A stretch of 64,000 nucleotides of DNA, from NCBI RefSeq assembly GCF_027596085.1, contig NC_072471.1:14306499-14370498 (forward strand). The letters run 5' to 3'. Numbering within the stretch: position 1 is the first letter of the stretch; each line of letters starts with the position of its first letter. Below the pieces are notes generated by a model. The model ran no database searches and was not told the origin of the DNA. It saw only the letters and a program-made list of their open reading frames with translations. Of the stretch, positions 37,801-51,285 are shown piece after piece. This DNA comes from Anoplopoma fimbria (Eukaryota; Chordata; Actinopteri; Perciformes; Anoplopomatidae). A program made the position numbers and the translations under genes.

Positions 37801-40800
37801 AAAAAAAAATCAGTATTGTATGTCGAAAGGAGTCATCGTGTAATATGTTGAAAAAAGTTAAAAAAAAGTCATAGTATAGTATGTTGAAAAAAGTATAAAA
37901 AACGTCATTGTATAGTATGTCGAAAGAGTCATAGTATAGTATGTGGAAAAAAGTTGAAAAAAAGTCATAGTATAGTATGTTGATAAAATAAAAAAAAGTC
38001 TTACTTATAGTATGTTGAAAAAAGTCAAAATATAGTATGTTGAAAAAAGTGTTAAAAAAGTCATAGTATAGTATGTTGAAAAAAGTCAAAATATAGTTTG
38101 TTGAAAAAAGTTGAAAAAAAGTCATAGTATAGTATGTCGAAAAAGTCAGAATATAGTATGTTTATAAAAGTGACAAAAGTCATAGTATAGGATGTCGAAA
38201 GAAGTCTGAATAAAGTATGTTTAAAAAAAAAGTCAGTATTGTATGTCGAAAGGAGTCATCGTGTAATATGTTGAAAAAAGTTAAAAAAAGTCATAGTATA
38301 GTATGTTGAAAAAAGTATAAAAAACGTCATTGTATAGTATGTCGAAAGAGTCATAGTATAGTATGTGGAAAAAAGTTGAAAAAAAGTCATAGTATAGTAT
38401 GTTGATAAAATAAAAAAAAGTCTTACTTATAGTATGTCGAAAAAAAAATCAAAATATAGTATGTTGAAAAAAGTGTTAAAAAAGTCATAGTATAGTATGT
38501 TGAAAAAAGTCAAAATATAGTTTGTTGAAAAAAGTGACAAAAGTCATAGTATAGGATGTCGAAAGAAGTCAGAATATAGTATGTTTATAAAAGTGACAAA
38601 AGTCATAGTATAGGATGTCGAAAGAAGTCTGAATAAAGTATGTTTAAAAAAAAAGTCAGTATTGTATGTCGAAAGGAGTCATCGTGTAATATGTTGAAAA
38701 AAGTTAAAAAAAGTCATAGTATAGTATGTTGAAAAAAGTATAAAAAACGTCATTGTATAGTATGTCGAAAGAGTCATAGTATAGTATGTGGAAAAAAGTT
38801 GAAAAAAAGTCATAGTATAGTATGTTGATAAAATAAAAAAAAGTCTTACTTATAGTATGTCGAAAAAAAATCAAAATATAGTATGTTGAAAAAAGTGTTA
38901 AAAAAGTCATAGTATAGTATGTTGAAAAAAGTCAAAATATAGTTTGTTGAAAAAAGTTGAAAAAAAGTCATAGTATAGTATGTCGAAAAAGTCAGAATAT
39001 AGTATGTTTATAAAAGTGACAAAAGTCATAGTATAGGGTCGAAAGAAGTCTGAATAAAGTATGTTTAAAAAAAAAAGTCAGTATTGTATGTCGAAAGGAG
39101 TCATCGTGTAATATGTTGAAAAAAGTTAAAAAAAGTCATAGTATAGTATGTTGAAAAAAGTATAAAAAACGTCATTGTATAGTATGTCGAAAGAGTCATA
39201 GTATAGTATGTGGAAAAAAGTTGAAAAAAAGTCATAGTATAGTATGTTGATAAAATAAAAAAAAGTCTTACTTATAGTATGTCGAAAAAAAATCAAAATA
39301 TAGTATGTTGAAAAAAGTGTTAAAAAAGTCATAGTATAGTATGTTGAAAAAAGTCAAAATATAGTTTGTTGAAAAAAGTTGAAAAAAAAAAAATCATAGT
39401 ATAGTATGTCGAAAAAGTCAGAATATAGTATGTTTATAAAAGTGACAAAAGTCATAGTATAGGATGTCGAAAGAAGTCTGAATAAAGTATGTTTAAAAAA
39501 AAAGTCAGTATTGTATGTCGAAAGGAGTCATCGTGTAATATGTTGAAAAAGTTAAAAAAAAGTCATAGTATAGTATGTTGAAAAAAGTATAAAAAACGTC
39601 ATTGTATAGTATGTCGAAAGAGTCATAGTATAGTATGTGGAAAAAAGTTGAAAAAAAGTCATAGTATAGTATGTTGATAAAATAAAAAAAAGTCTTACTT
39701 ATAGTATGTCGAAAAAAAAATCAAAATATAGTATGTTGAAAAAAGTGTTAAAAAAGTCATAGTATAGTATGTTGAAAAAAGTCAAAATATAGTTTGTTGA
39801 AAAAAGTTGAAAAAAAGTCATAGTATAGTATGTCGAAAAAGTCAGAATATAGTATGTTTATAAAAGTGACAAAAGTCATAGTATAGGATGTCGAAAGAAG
39901 TCTGAATAAAGTATGTTTAAAAAAAAAAAGTCAGTATTGTATGTCGAAAGGAGTCATCGTGTAATATGTTGAAAAAAGTTAAAAAAAGTCATAGTATAGT
40001 ATGTTGAAAAAAGTATAAAAAACGTCATTGTATAGTATGTCGAAAGAGTCATAGTATAGTATGTGGAAAAAAGTTGAAAAAAAGTCATAGTATAGTATGT
40101 TGATAAAATAAAAAAAAGTCTTACTTATAGTATGTCGAAAAAAAATCAAAATATAGTATGTTGAAAAAAGTGTTAAAAAAGTCATAGTATAGTATGTTGA
40201 AAAAAGTCAAAATATAGTTTGTTGAAAAAAGTTGAAAAAAAGTCATAGTATAGTATGTCGAAAAAGTCAGAATATAGTATGTTTATAAAAGTGACAAAAG
40301 TCATAGTATAGGATGTCGAAAGAAGTCTGAATAAAGTATGTTTAAAAAAAAAAAAAAGTCAGTATTGTATGTCGAAAGGAGTCATCGTGTAATATGTTGA
40401 AAAAAAAAGTTAAAAAAAGTCATAGTATAGTATGTTGAAAAAAGTATAAAAAACGTCATTGTATAGTATGTCGAAAGAGTCATAGTATAGTATGTGGAAA
40501 AAAGTTGAAAAAAAGTCATAGTATAGTATGTTGATAAAATAAAAAAAAGTCTTACTTATAGTATGTATGTCGAAAAAAAAATCAAAATATAGTATGTTGA
40601 AAAAAGTGTTAAAAAAGTCATAGTATAGTATGTTGAAAAAAGTCAAAATATAGTTTGTTGAAAAAAGTTGAAAAAAAGTCATAGTATAGTATGTCGAAAA
40701 AGTCAGAATATAGTATGTTTATAAAAGTGACAAAAGTCATAGTATAGGATGTCGAAAGAAGTCTGAATAAAGTATGTTTAAAAAAAAAAGTCAGTATTGT

Positions 40801-43800
40801 ATGTCGAAAGGAGTCATCGTGTAATATGTTGAAAAAAGTTAAAAAAAGTCATAGTATAGTATGTTGAAAAAAGTATAAAAAACGTCATTGTATAGTATGT
40901 CGAAAGAGTCATAGTATAGTATGTGGAAAAAAGTTGAAAAAAAGTCATAGTATAGTATGTTGATAAAATAAAAAAAAAAAAGTCTTACTTATAGTATGTC
41001 GAAAAAAAATCTAAATATAGTATGTTGAAAAAAGTGTTAAAAAAGTCATAGTATAGTATGTCGAAAAAAAATCAAAATATAGTATGTTGAAAAAAGTGTT
41101 AAAAAAGTCATAGTATAGTATGTCGAAAAAGTCAGAATATAGTATGTTTATAAAAGTGACAAAAGTCATAGTATAGGATGTCGAAAGAAGTCTGAATAAA
41201 GTATGTTTAAAAAAAAAAGTCAGTATTGTATGTCGAAAGGAGTCATCGTGTAATATGTTGAAAAAAGTTAAAAAAAGTCATAGTATAGTATGTTGAAAAA
41301 AGTATAAAAAACGTCATTGTATAGTATGTCGAAAGAGTCATAGTATAGTATGTGGAAAAAAGTTGAAAAAAAGTCATAGTATAGTATGTTGATAAAATAA
41401 AAAAAAGTCTTACTTATAGTATGTCGAAAAAAAAATCAAAATATAGTATGTTGAAAAAAGTGTTAAAAAAGTCATAGTATAGTATGTTGAAAAAAAGTCA
41501 AAATATAGTTTGTTGAAAAAAGTTGAAAAAAAGTCATAGTATAGTATGTCGAAAAAGTCAGAATATAGTATGTTTATAAAAGTGACAAAAGTCATAGTAT
41601 AGGATGTCGAAAGAAGTCTGAATAAAGTATGTTTAAAAAAAAAAGTCAGTATTGTATGTCGAAAGGAGTCATCGTGTAATATGTTGAAAAAAGTTAAAAA
41701 AAGTCATAGTATAGTATGTTGAAAAAAGTATAAAAAACGTCATTGTATAGTATGTCGAAAGAGTCATAGTATAGTATGTGGAAAAAAGTTGAAAAAAAGT
41801 CATAGTATAGTATGTTGATAAAATAAAAAAAAGTCTTACTTATAGTATGTCGAAAAAAAATCAAAATATAGTATGTTGAAAAAAGTGTTAAAAAAGTCAT
41901 AGTATAGTATGTTGAAAAAAGTCAAAATATAGTTTGTTGAAAAAAGTTGAAAAAAAGTCATAGTATAGTATGTCGAAAAAGTCAGAATATAGTATGTTTA
42001 TAAAAGTGACAAAAGTCATAGTATAGGATGTCGAAAGAAGTCTGAATAAAGTATGTTTAAAAAAAAAAAAGTCAGTATTGTATGTCGAAAGGAGTCATCG
42101 TGTAATATGTTGAAAAAAAATTAAAAAAAAAAGTCATAGTATAGTATGTTGAAAAAAGTATAAAAAACGTCATTGTATAGTATGTCGAAAGAGTCATAGT
42201 ATAGTATGTGGAAAAAAGTTGAAAAAAAGTCATAGTATAGTATGTTGATAAAATAAAAAAAAGTCTTACTTATAGTATGTCGAAAAAAAATCAAAATATA
42301 GTATGTTGAAAAAAGTGTTAAAAAAGTCATAGTATAGTATGTTGAAAAAAGTCAAAATATAGTTTGTTGAAAAAAGTTGAAAAAAAGTCATAGTATAGTA
42401 TGTCGAAAAAGTCAGAATATAGTATGTTTATAAAAGTGACAAAAGTCATAGTATAGGATGTCGAAAGAAGTCTGAATAAAGTATGTTTAAAAAAAAAAGT
42501 CAGTATTGTATGTCGAAAGGAGTCATCGTGTAATATGTTGAAAAAAGTTAAAAAAAGTCATAGTATAGTATGTTGAAAAAAGTATAAAAAACGTCATTGT
42601 ATAGTATGTCGAAAGAGTCATAGTATAGTATGTGGAAAAAAGTTGAAAAAAAGTCATAGTATAGTATGTTGATAAAATAAAAAAAAGTCTTACTTATAGT
42701 ATGTCGAAAAAAAAATCAAAATATAGTATGTTGAAAAAAGTGTTAAAAAAGTCATAGTATAGTATGTTGAAAAAAGTCAAAATATAGTTTGTTGAAAAAA
42801 GTTGAAAAAAAGTCATAGTATAGTATGTCGAAAAAGTCAGAATATAGTATGTTTATAAAAGTGACAAAAGTCATAGTATAGGATGTCGAAAGAAGTCTGA
42901 ATAAAGTATGTTTAAAAAAAAAGTCAGTATTGTATGTCGAAAGGAGTCATCGTGTAATATGTTGAAAAAAGTTAAAAAAAGTCATAGTATAGTATGTTGA
43001 AAAAAGTATAAAAAACGTCATTGTATAGTATGTCGAAAGAGTCATAGTATAGTATGTGGAAAAAAGTTGAAAAAAAGTCATAGTATAGTATGTTGATAAA
43101 ATAAAAAAAGTCTTACTTATAGTATGTCGAAAAAAAATCAAAATATAGTATGTTGAAAAAAGTGTTAAAAAAGTCATAGTATAGTATGTTGAAAAAAGTC
43201 AAAATATAGTTTGTTGAAAAAAGTTGAAAAAAAGTCATAGTATAGTATGTCGAAAAAGTCAGAATATAGTATGTTTATAAAAGTGACAAAAGTCATAGTA
43301 TAGGATGTCGAAAGAAGTCTGAATAAAGTATGTTTAAAAAAAAAGTCAGTATTGTATGTCGAAAGGAGTCATCGTGTAATATGTTGAAAAAAGTTAAAAA
43401 AAGTCATAGTATAGTATGTTGAAAAAAGTATAAAAAACGTCATTGTATAGTATGTCGAAAGAGTCATAGTATAGTATGTGGAAAAAAGTTGAAAAAAAGT
43501 CATAGTATAGTATGTTGATAAAATAAAAAAAAGTCTTACTTATAGTATGTCGAAAAAAAAATCAAAATATAGTATGTTGAAAAAAGTGTTAAAAGTCATA
43601 GTATAGTATGTTGAAAAAAGTCAAAATATAGTTTGTTGAAAAAAGTTGAAAAAAAGTCATAGTATAGTATGTCGAAAAAGTCAGAATATAGTATGTTTAT
43701 AAAAGTGACAAAAGTCATAGTATAGGATGTCGAAAGAAGTCTGAATAAAGTATGTTTAAAAAAAAGTCAGTATTGTATGTCGAAAGGAGTCATCGTGTAA

Positions 43801-46800
43801 TATGTTGAAAAAAGTTAAAAAAAAGTCATAGTATAGTATGTTGAAAAAAGTATAAAAAACGTCATTGTATAGTATGTCGAAAGAGTCATAGTATAGTATG
43901 TGGAAAAAAGTTGAAAAAAAGTCATAGTATAGTATGTTGATAAAATAAAAAAAGTCTTACTTATAGTATGTCGAAAAAAAAAATCAAAATATAGTATGTT
44001 GAAAAAAGTGTTAAAAAAGTCATAGTATAGTATGTTGAAAAAAGTCAAAATATAGTTTGTTGAAAAAAGTTGAAAAAAAGTCATAGTATAGTATGTCGAA
44101 AAAGTCAGAATATAGTATGTTTATAAAAGTGACAAAAGTCATAGTATAGGATGTCGAAAGAAGTCTGAATAAAGTATGTTTAAAAAAAAAAAGTCAGTAT
44201 TGTATGTCGAAAGGAGTCATCGTGTAATATGTTGAAAAAAGTTAAAAAAAGTCATAGTATAGTATGTTGAAAAAAGTATAAAAAACGTCATTGTATAGTA
44301 TGTCGAAAGAGTCATAGTATAGTATGTGGAAAAAAGTTGAAAAAAAGTCATAGTATAGTATGTTGATAAAATAAAAAAAGTCTTACTTATAGTATGTCGA
44401 AAAAAATCAAAATATAGTATGTTGAAAAAAGTGTTAAAAAAGTCATAGTATAGTATGTTGAAAAAAGTCAAAATATAGTTTGTTGAAAAAAGTTGAAAAA
44501 AAGTCATAGTATAGTATGTCGAAAAAGTCAGAATATAGTATGTTTATAAAAGTGACAAAAGTCATAGTATAGGATGTCGAAAGAAGTCTGAATAAAGTAT
44601 GTTTAAAAAAAAAAGTCAGTATTGTATGTCGAAAGGAGTCATCGTGTAATATGTTGAAAAAAGTTAAAAAAAGTCATAGTATAGTATGTTGAAAAAAGTA
44701 TAAAAAACGTCATTGTATAGTATGTCGAAAGAGTCATAGTATAGTATGTGGAAAAAAGTTGAAAAAAAGTCATAGTATAGTATGTTGATAAAATAAAAAA
44801 AAGTCTTACTTATAGTATGTCGAAAAAAAATCAAAATATAGTATGTTGAAAAAAGTGTTAAAAAAGTCATAGTATAGTATGTTGAAAAAAGTCAAAATAT
44901 AGTTTGTTGAAAAAAGTTGAAAAAAAGTCATAGTATAGTATGTCGAAAAAGTCAGAATATAGTATGTTTATAAAAGTGACAAAAGTCATAGTATAGGATG
45001 TCGAAAGAAGTCTGAATAAAGTATGTTTAAAAAAAAAAGTCAGTATTGTATGTCGAAAGGAGTCATCGTGTAATATGTTGAAAAAAGTTAAAAAAAGTCA
45101 TAGTATAGTATGTTGAAAAAAGTATAAAAAACGTCATTGTATAGTATGTCGAAAGAGTCATAGTATAGTATGTGGAAAAAAGTTGAAAAAAAGTCATAGT
45201 ATAGTATGTTGATAAAATAAAAAAAGTCTTACTTATAGTATGTCGAAAAAAAATCAAAATATAGTATGTTGAAAAAAGTGTTAAAAAAGTCATAGTATAG
45301 TATGTTGAAAAAAGTCAAAATATAGTTTGTTGAAAAAAGTTGAAAAAAAGTCATAGTATAGTATGTCGAAAAAGTCAGAATATAGTATGTTTATAAAAGT
45401 GACAAAAGTCATAGTATAGGATGTCGAAAGAAGTCTGAATAAAGTATGTTTAAAAAAAAAAAAGTCAGTATTGTATGTCGAAAGGAGTCATCGTGTAATA
45501 TGTTGAAAAAAGTTAAAAAAAAGTCATAGTATAGTATGTTGAAAAAAGTATAAAAAACGTCATTGTATAGTATGTCGAAAGAGTCATAGTATAGTATGTG
45601 GAAAAAAGTTGAAAAAAAGTCATAGTATAGTATGTTGATAAAATAAAAAAAAGTCTTACTTATAGTATGTCGAAAAAAAAAAATCAAAATATAGTATGTT
45701 GAAAAAAGTGTTAAAAAAGTCATAGTATAGTATGTTGAAAAAAGTCAAAATATAGTTTGTTGAAAAAAGTTGAAAAAAAGTCATAGTATAGTATGTCGAA
45801 AAAGTCAGAATATAGTATGTTTATAAAAGTGACAAAAGTCATAGTATAGGATGTCGAAAGAAGTCTGAATAAAGTATGTTTAAAAAAAAAGTCAGTATTG
45901 TATGTCGAAAGGAGTCATCGTGTAATATGTTGAAAAAAGTTAAAAAAAGTCATAGTATAGTATGTTGAAAAAAGTATAAAAAACGTCATTGTATAGTATG
46001 TCGAAAGAGTCATAGTATAGTATGTGGAAAAAAGTTGAAAAAAAAAGTCATAGTATAGTATGTTGATAAAATAAAAAAAAGTCTTACTTATAGTATGTTG
46101 AAAAAAGTCAAAATATAGTATGTTGAAAAAAGTGTTAAAAAAGTCATAGTATAGTATGTTGAAAAAAGTCAAAATATAGTTTGTTGAAAAAAGTTGAAAA
46201 AAAGTCATAGTATAGTATGTCGAAAAAGTCAGAATATAGTATGTTTATAAAAGTGACAAAAGTCATAGTATAGGATGTCGAAAGAAGTCTGAATAAAGTA
46301 TGTTTAAAAAAAAGTCAGTATTGTATGTCGAAAGGAGTCATCGTGTAATATGTTGAAAAAAGTTAAAAAAAAGTCATAGTATAGTATGTTGAAAAAAGTA
46401 TAAAAAACGTCATTGTATAGTATGTCGAAAGAGTCATAGTATAGTATGTGGAAAAAAGTTGAAAAAAAGTCATAGTATAGTATGTTGATAAAATAAAAAA
46501 AAGTCTTACTTATAGTATGTCGAAAAAAAATCAAAATATAGTATGTTGAAAAAAGTGTTAAAAAAGTCATAGTATAGTATGTTGAAAAAAGTCAAAATAT
46601 AGTTTGTTGAAAAAAGTTGAAAAAAAGTCATAGTATAGTATGTCGAAAAAGTCAGAATATAGTATGTTTATAAAAGTGACAAAAGTCATAGTATAGGATG
46701 TCGAAAGAAGTCTGAATAAAGTATGTTTAAAAAAAAAGTCAGTATTGTATGTCGAAAGGAGTCATCGTGTAATATGTTGAAAAAAGTTAAAAAAAGTCAT

Positions 46801-47204
46801 AGTATAGTATGTTGAAAAAAGTATAAAAAACGTCATTGTATAGTATGTCGAAAGAGTCATAGTATAGTATGTGGAAAAAAGTTGAAAAAAAGTCATAGTA
46901 TAGTATGTTGATAAAATAAAAAAAAGTCTTACTTATAGTATGTCGAAAAAAATCAAAATATAGTATGTTGAAAAAAGTGTTAAAAAAGTCATAGTATAGT
47001 ATGTTGAAAAAAGTCAAAATATAGTTTGTTGAAAAAAGTTGAAAAAAAGTCATAGTATAGTATGTCGAAAAAGTCAGAATATAGTATGTTTATAAAAGTG
47101 ACAAAAGTCATAGTATAGGATGTCGAAAGAAGTCTGAATAAAGTATGTTTAAAAAAGTGTAAAAAAAAGTCGGTATTGTATGTCGAAAGGAGTCATTGTG
47201 TAAT

Positions 47205-48010
47205 ATGTTGAAAAAAGTTTAAAAAAAGTCATAGTATAGTATGTTGAAAAAAGTTGAAAAAAGGTCATAGTATAGTATGTTGATAAAAGTGTTAAAAAAG
47301 TCATAGTACAGTATATAGTATGTTGAAATAAGTCATAGTATAGTATATCGAAAAGAGTCATAGTATAGTATGTTGAAAAAAGTTGAAAAAAAGTCATAGT
47401 ATAGTATGTTGATAAAATAAAAAAAAGTCTTAGTAAAGTATGTCGAAAAAAGTCAAAATATAGTATGTTGAAAAAAGTGTTTAAAAAGTCATAGTATAGT
47501 ATGTTGAAATAAGTCATAGTGTAGTATGTTGAAGAAAGTGTAAAAGAAGTCAGAATAGTATGTCGAAAAAAAGTCATAGTATTGTATGTTGATAAAATAA
47601 AAATAAAAGTCTTAGTTGAAAAAAGTCAGAATATAGTATGTTGAAAAAAGTCATAGTATTTTATGTCGAAAATAGTTGACAAAAGGTCATAGTATAGTAT
47701 GTCATTATAAAAGGCAGAATATAGTATGTTGAAAAAAATCGGAAAAAGTCATAGTATTGTATGTCGAAAAAAGTCGACAAAAAGTCGGAATATAGTATGT
47801 TGAAGAAAGTGTTAAAAAGTCATGGTATAGTATGTCGATAAAAAGTCATAGTGTCGTATGTTGAAAGTGTAAAAGAAGTCATAGAATAGTATGTCGAAAA
47901 AAAAAAAATCATAGTATTGTATGTTGATAAAATAAAAATAAAAGTCTTATCAAAGTATGTCGAAAAAAGTCAAAATATAGTATGTTGAAAAAAGTGTTTA
48001 AAAAAGGTCA
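47205..48010. repeat. type B satellite block (best copy)
   Basis: A diverged block of about 0.8 kb with markers absent from type A, such as GTACAGTATATAGTATG, GAAATAAGTCATAGTG and GTCATTATAAAAGGCAG. Related blocks lie at about 17780-18480 (split by the gap), 20045-20870, 26630-27500, 28230-28960 and 49385-50090. Type B therefore borders the array at both ends. Boundaries are approximate. Confidence 0.8.
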
Positions 48011-50155
48011 TAGTATAGTATGTCGAAAAAGTCAGAATATAGTATGTTTATAAAAGTGACAAAAGTCATAGTATAGGATGTCGAAAGAAGTCTGAATAAA
48101 GTATGTTTAAAAAAAAAAAAGTCAGTATTGTATGTCGAAAGGAGTCATCGTGTAATATGTTGAAAAAAGTTAAAAAAAGTCATAGTATAGTATGTTGAAA
48201 AAAGTATAAAAAACGTCATTGTATAGTATGTCGAAAGAGTCATAGTATAGTATGTGGAAAAAAGTTGAAAAAAAGTCATAGTATAGTATGTTGATAAAAT
48301 AAAAAAAAGTCTTACTTATAGTATGTCGAAAAAAAATCAAAATATAGTATGTTGAAAAAAGTGTTAAAAAAGTCATAGTATAGTATGTTGAAAAAGTCAA
48401 AATATAGTTTGTTGAAAAAAGTTGAAAAAAAGTCATAGTATAGTATGTCGAAAAAGTCAGAATATAGTATGTTTATAAAAGTGACAAAAGTCATAGTATA
48501 GGATGTCGAAAAAGTCTGAATAAAGTATGTTTAAAAAAAAAGTCAGTATTGTATGTCGAAAGGAGTCATCGTGTAATATGTTGAAAAAAGTTAAAAAAAG
48601 TCATAGTATAGTATGTTGAAAAAAGTATAAAAAACGTCATTGTATAGTATGTCGAAAGAGTCATAGTATAGTATGTGGAAAAAAGTTGAAAAAAGTCATA
48701 GTATAGTATGTTGATAAAATAAAAAAAAGTCTTACTTATAGTATGTCGAAAAAAAATCAAAATATAGTATGTTGAAAAAAGTGTTAAAAAAGTCATAGTA
48801 TAGTATGTTGAAAAAGTCAAATATAGTATGTTTATAAAAGTTGAAAAAAGTCATAGTATAGTATGTCGAAAAAGTCTGAATAAAGTATGTTTAAAAAAAA
48901 AAAGTCAGTATTGTATGTCGAAAGGAGTCATGAATAAAATATGTTGAAAAAAAGTTAAAAAAAGTCATAGTATAGTATGTTGAAAAAAGTATAAAAAAAA
49001 AAGTATAAAAAACGTCATTGTATAGTATGTCGAAAGAGTCATAGTATAGTATGTGGAAAAAAGTTGAAAAAAAGTCATAGTATAGTATGTTGATAAAATA
49101 AAAAAAAGTCTTACTTATAGTATGTCGAAAAAAAATCAAAATATAGTATGTTGAAAAAAGTGTTAAAAAAGTCATAGTATAGTATGTTGAAAAAAGTCAA
49201 AATATAGTTTGTTGAAAAAAGTTGAAAAAAGTCATAGTATAGTATGTCGAAAAAGTCAGAATATAGTATGTTTATAAAAGTGACAAAAGTCATAGTATAG
49301 GATGTCGAAAGAAGTCTGAATAAAGTATGTTTAAAAAAGTGTAAAAAAAAGTCGGTATTGTATGTCGAAAGGAGTCATCGTGTAATATGTTGAAAAAAGT
49401 TTAAAAAAAGTCATAGTATAGTATGTTGAAAAAAGTTGAAAAAAGGTCATAGTATAGTATGTTGATAAAAGTGTTAAAAAAGTCATAGTACAGTATATAG
49501 TATGTTGAAATAAGTCATAGTATAGTATATCGAAAAGAGTCATAGTATAGTATGTTGAAAAAAGTTGAAAAAAAGTCATAGTATAGTATGTTGATAAAAT
49601 AAAAAAAAGTCTTAGTAAAGTATGTCGAAAAAAGTCAAAATATAGTATGTTGAAAAAAGTGTTTAAAAAGTCATAGTATAGTATGTTGAAATAAGTCATA
49701 GTGTAGTATGTTGAAGAAAGTGTAAAAGAAGTCAGAATAGTATGTCGAAAAAAAGTCATAGTATTGTATGTTGATAAAATAAAAATAAAAGTCTTATTAA
49801 AGTATGTCGAAAAAAGTCAAAATATAGTATGTTGAAAAAAGTGTTTAAAAAGTCATAGTATAGTATGTTGAAATAAGTCATAGTATAGTATATCGAAAAA
49901 AGTAAGAATATAGTTTGTTGAAAAAAGTTGAAAAAGTCAGTATTGTATGTCGAAAGGAGTCATCTACACGTATGTTGAAAAGAATCATAGTATAATATGT
50001 TGAAAAAAGTTGAAAAAAAGTCATAGAATAGTATGTTGAAAAGAGTGACAAAAGTCATAGTATGGTGTGTTGAAAAAAGTCATAGTACAGTATGTCAAAA
50101 AAAGAGCAAACCTTTTGCACTCCAGTAGGACGACAGGTGCGTAGGAGAATACCTT

Positions 50156-50353
50156 AAAACTCACGCACACTGGCTTCTTCACTTGCGTATAAATGTATTT
50201 TAGTCAGGACGTTTCGGTACGTAGACCTTCATCAGGTTATTTTACATGGAAGTGAGGATGCATGCATTTAAATAGCATTTGGGGTTCGTAAATGGGTTGG
50301 TAGACCAATCCGATTGCCCCAATCACATGACATCAATAAGTCACCCACAAATC
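50156..50353 (-). repeat. Penelope-like element terminal arm (left)
   Basis: Inverted copy of 51795-51992. On the - strand it carries CTGATGAAGG...GTACCGAAAC, a hammerhead-ribozyme-like core at about 50216-50238. Confidence 0.85.
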
Positions 50354-51285
50354 ACATCATCAATATATCTGTACCATTTCAAAATTTTGGGTAAGTGTAT
50401 ATTCTTTTCAGGGTTCAAGACAAAATTTATCTTGAAAAACTCATAAATAAATTGGCGTAATTGGGTGCACAAATAGAGCCCATGCTGGTACCAGAGACTT
50501 GTAAATAAAAATCTCCATTAAAGTTAAAATAGTTCTTATGCATGACAAAAGAAGCTAAATCGGTGATCAATTGATTAGGTGGATTAGCTGTGTCACCCCG
50601 ATTCTGGAGATAGAAGTTTAGAGCCTCCAAACCACCATCATGTGGTATATTAGTGTAAAGGCTGGCTACATCAAATGTCACTAGTAGAGCATCAACAGAT
50701 AAATCAGCAAGACATGAAACATTATTTATAAAATCAGTAGAATCTCTGATGTATTCTGGTAAGGAATGGACATAAGGTTTAATAAAGAAGTCAACAAACT
50801 CTGACAGTGGAGACAATAATGAGTTAGTCTGAGCCACTATGGGACGGCCTGGAGGATCAATCAGTGATTTATGGATTTTAGGCAAGGTGTATATTACAGG
50901 GCGGATAGGGTGCTGACAATAAAGAAAGCCATGTTCCGCTTTAGTGATCCAACCTTTTAGCAAAGCCTCCCTCAAATAGACACACACCTCCTGTTGAAAA
51001 GAGCTAGTGGGATCAGTGTCCAACTTTTTATAAACGTTTCCGTTCGACAATTGAGAGACAATTTCTAATCTTGTACACAAATTGCTCCGCCTTTATCCGC
51101 TGGTTTAATCACAATGTCTTTATCATCAATCAGTTCACTCAAAGCCATCCTTTCATTAGATGTCAAATTATTTGAAACATGATAAGGTAGATTGTTCATC
51201 TTCATAATGTCCTGTTCAACTATTCTGCAGAAAGTGTTAATGGATGCATTAGTGGAGGTTGGGCAAAATGAACTCTTTGGTCTTT
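50344..51285 (-). pseudogene. Penelope-like reverse transcriptase fragment
   Basis: Three reading frames together hold an N-terminal part and most of the RT. The first (about 51069-51285) has LPYHVSNNLTSNERMALSEL and IVIKPADKGGA and then hits a stop. The main open part (50427-51080, 217 codons) has YTLPKIHK (residues 64-71), RPIVA (79-83), LVTFDVASLYTNIPH (133-147) and GTSMGSICAP (197-206). After its stop, KWYRYIDDV, the catalytic box, appears in another frame at about 50353-50379 and runs straight into the terminal arm. These motifs are diagnostic of Penelope-like elements. Frameshifts and the loss of thumb and endonuclease show that it is inactive. Confidence 0.85.

Larger units (their letters stand above)
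17780..50096. repeat. giant A-rich satellite array with ~423-bp higher-order unit
   Basis: The array is built from monomers of about 25 bp with the core GTCATAGTATAGTATG, then TTGA or TCGA and an A run. These alternate with short units of about 9-11 bp such as GTTGAAAAAAA. Twenty successive sub-units make a higher-order repeat (type A) of about 423 bp by my count at 38.7 kb. Landmarks such as GTCATCGTGTAAT recur at about 422-427 bp. I estimate roughly 60-70 units. Units differ mainly in A-run length. Interior irregularities lie at 26.33-26.65, 28.2-28.95 and 48.8-48.96 kb. The many - strand reading frames (STYYTMTFF-like) are the repeat translated and are not genes. Confidence 0.97.

Noticed and set aside
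17718..49759. Dozens of - strand reading frames of 60-143 codons, rich in Phe, Tyr, Thr and Leu
   Set aside because: They are translations of the satellite repeat. Lengths change with every A-run change, the same peptide recurs in all units, and there is no start context or domain.
17780..50096. CRISPR-like regular repeats
   Set aside because: The spacing is regular, but there are no unique spacers: the whole unit is repeated. The context is a vertebrate genome.
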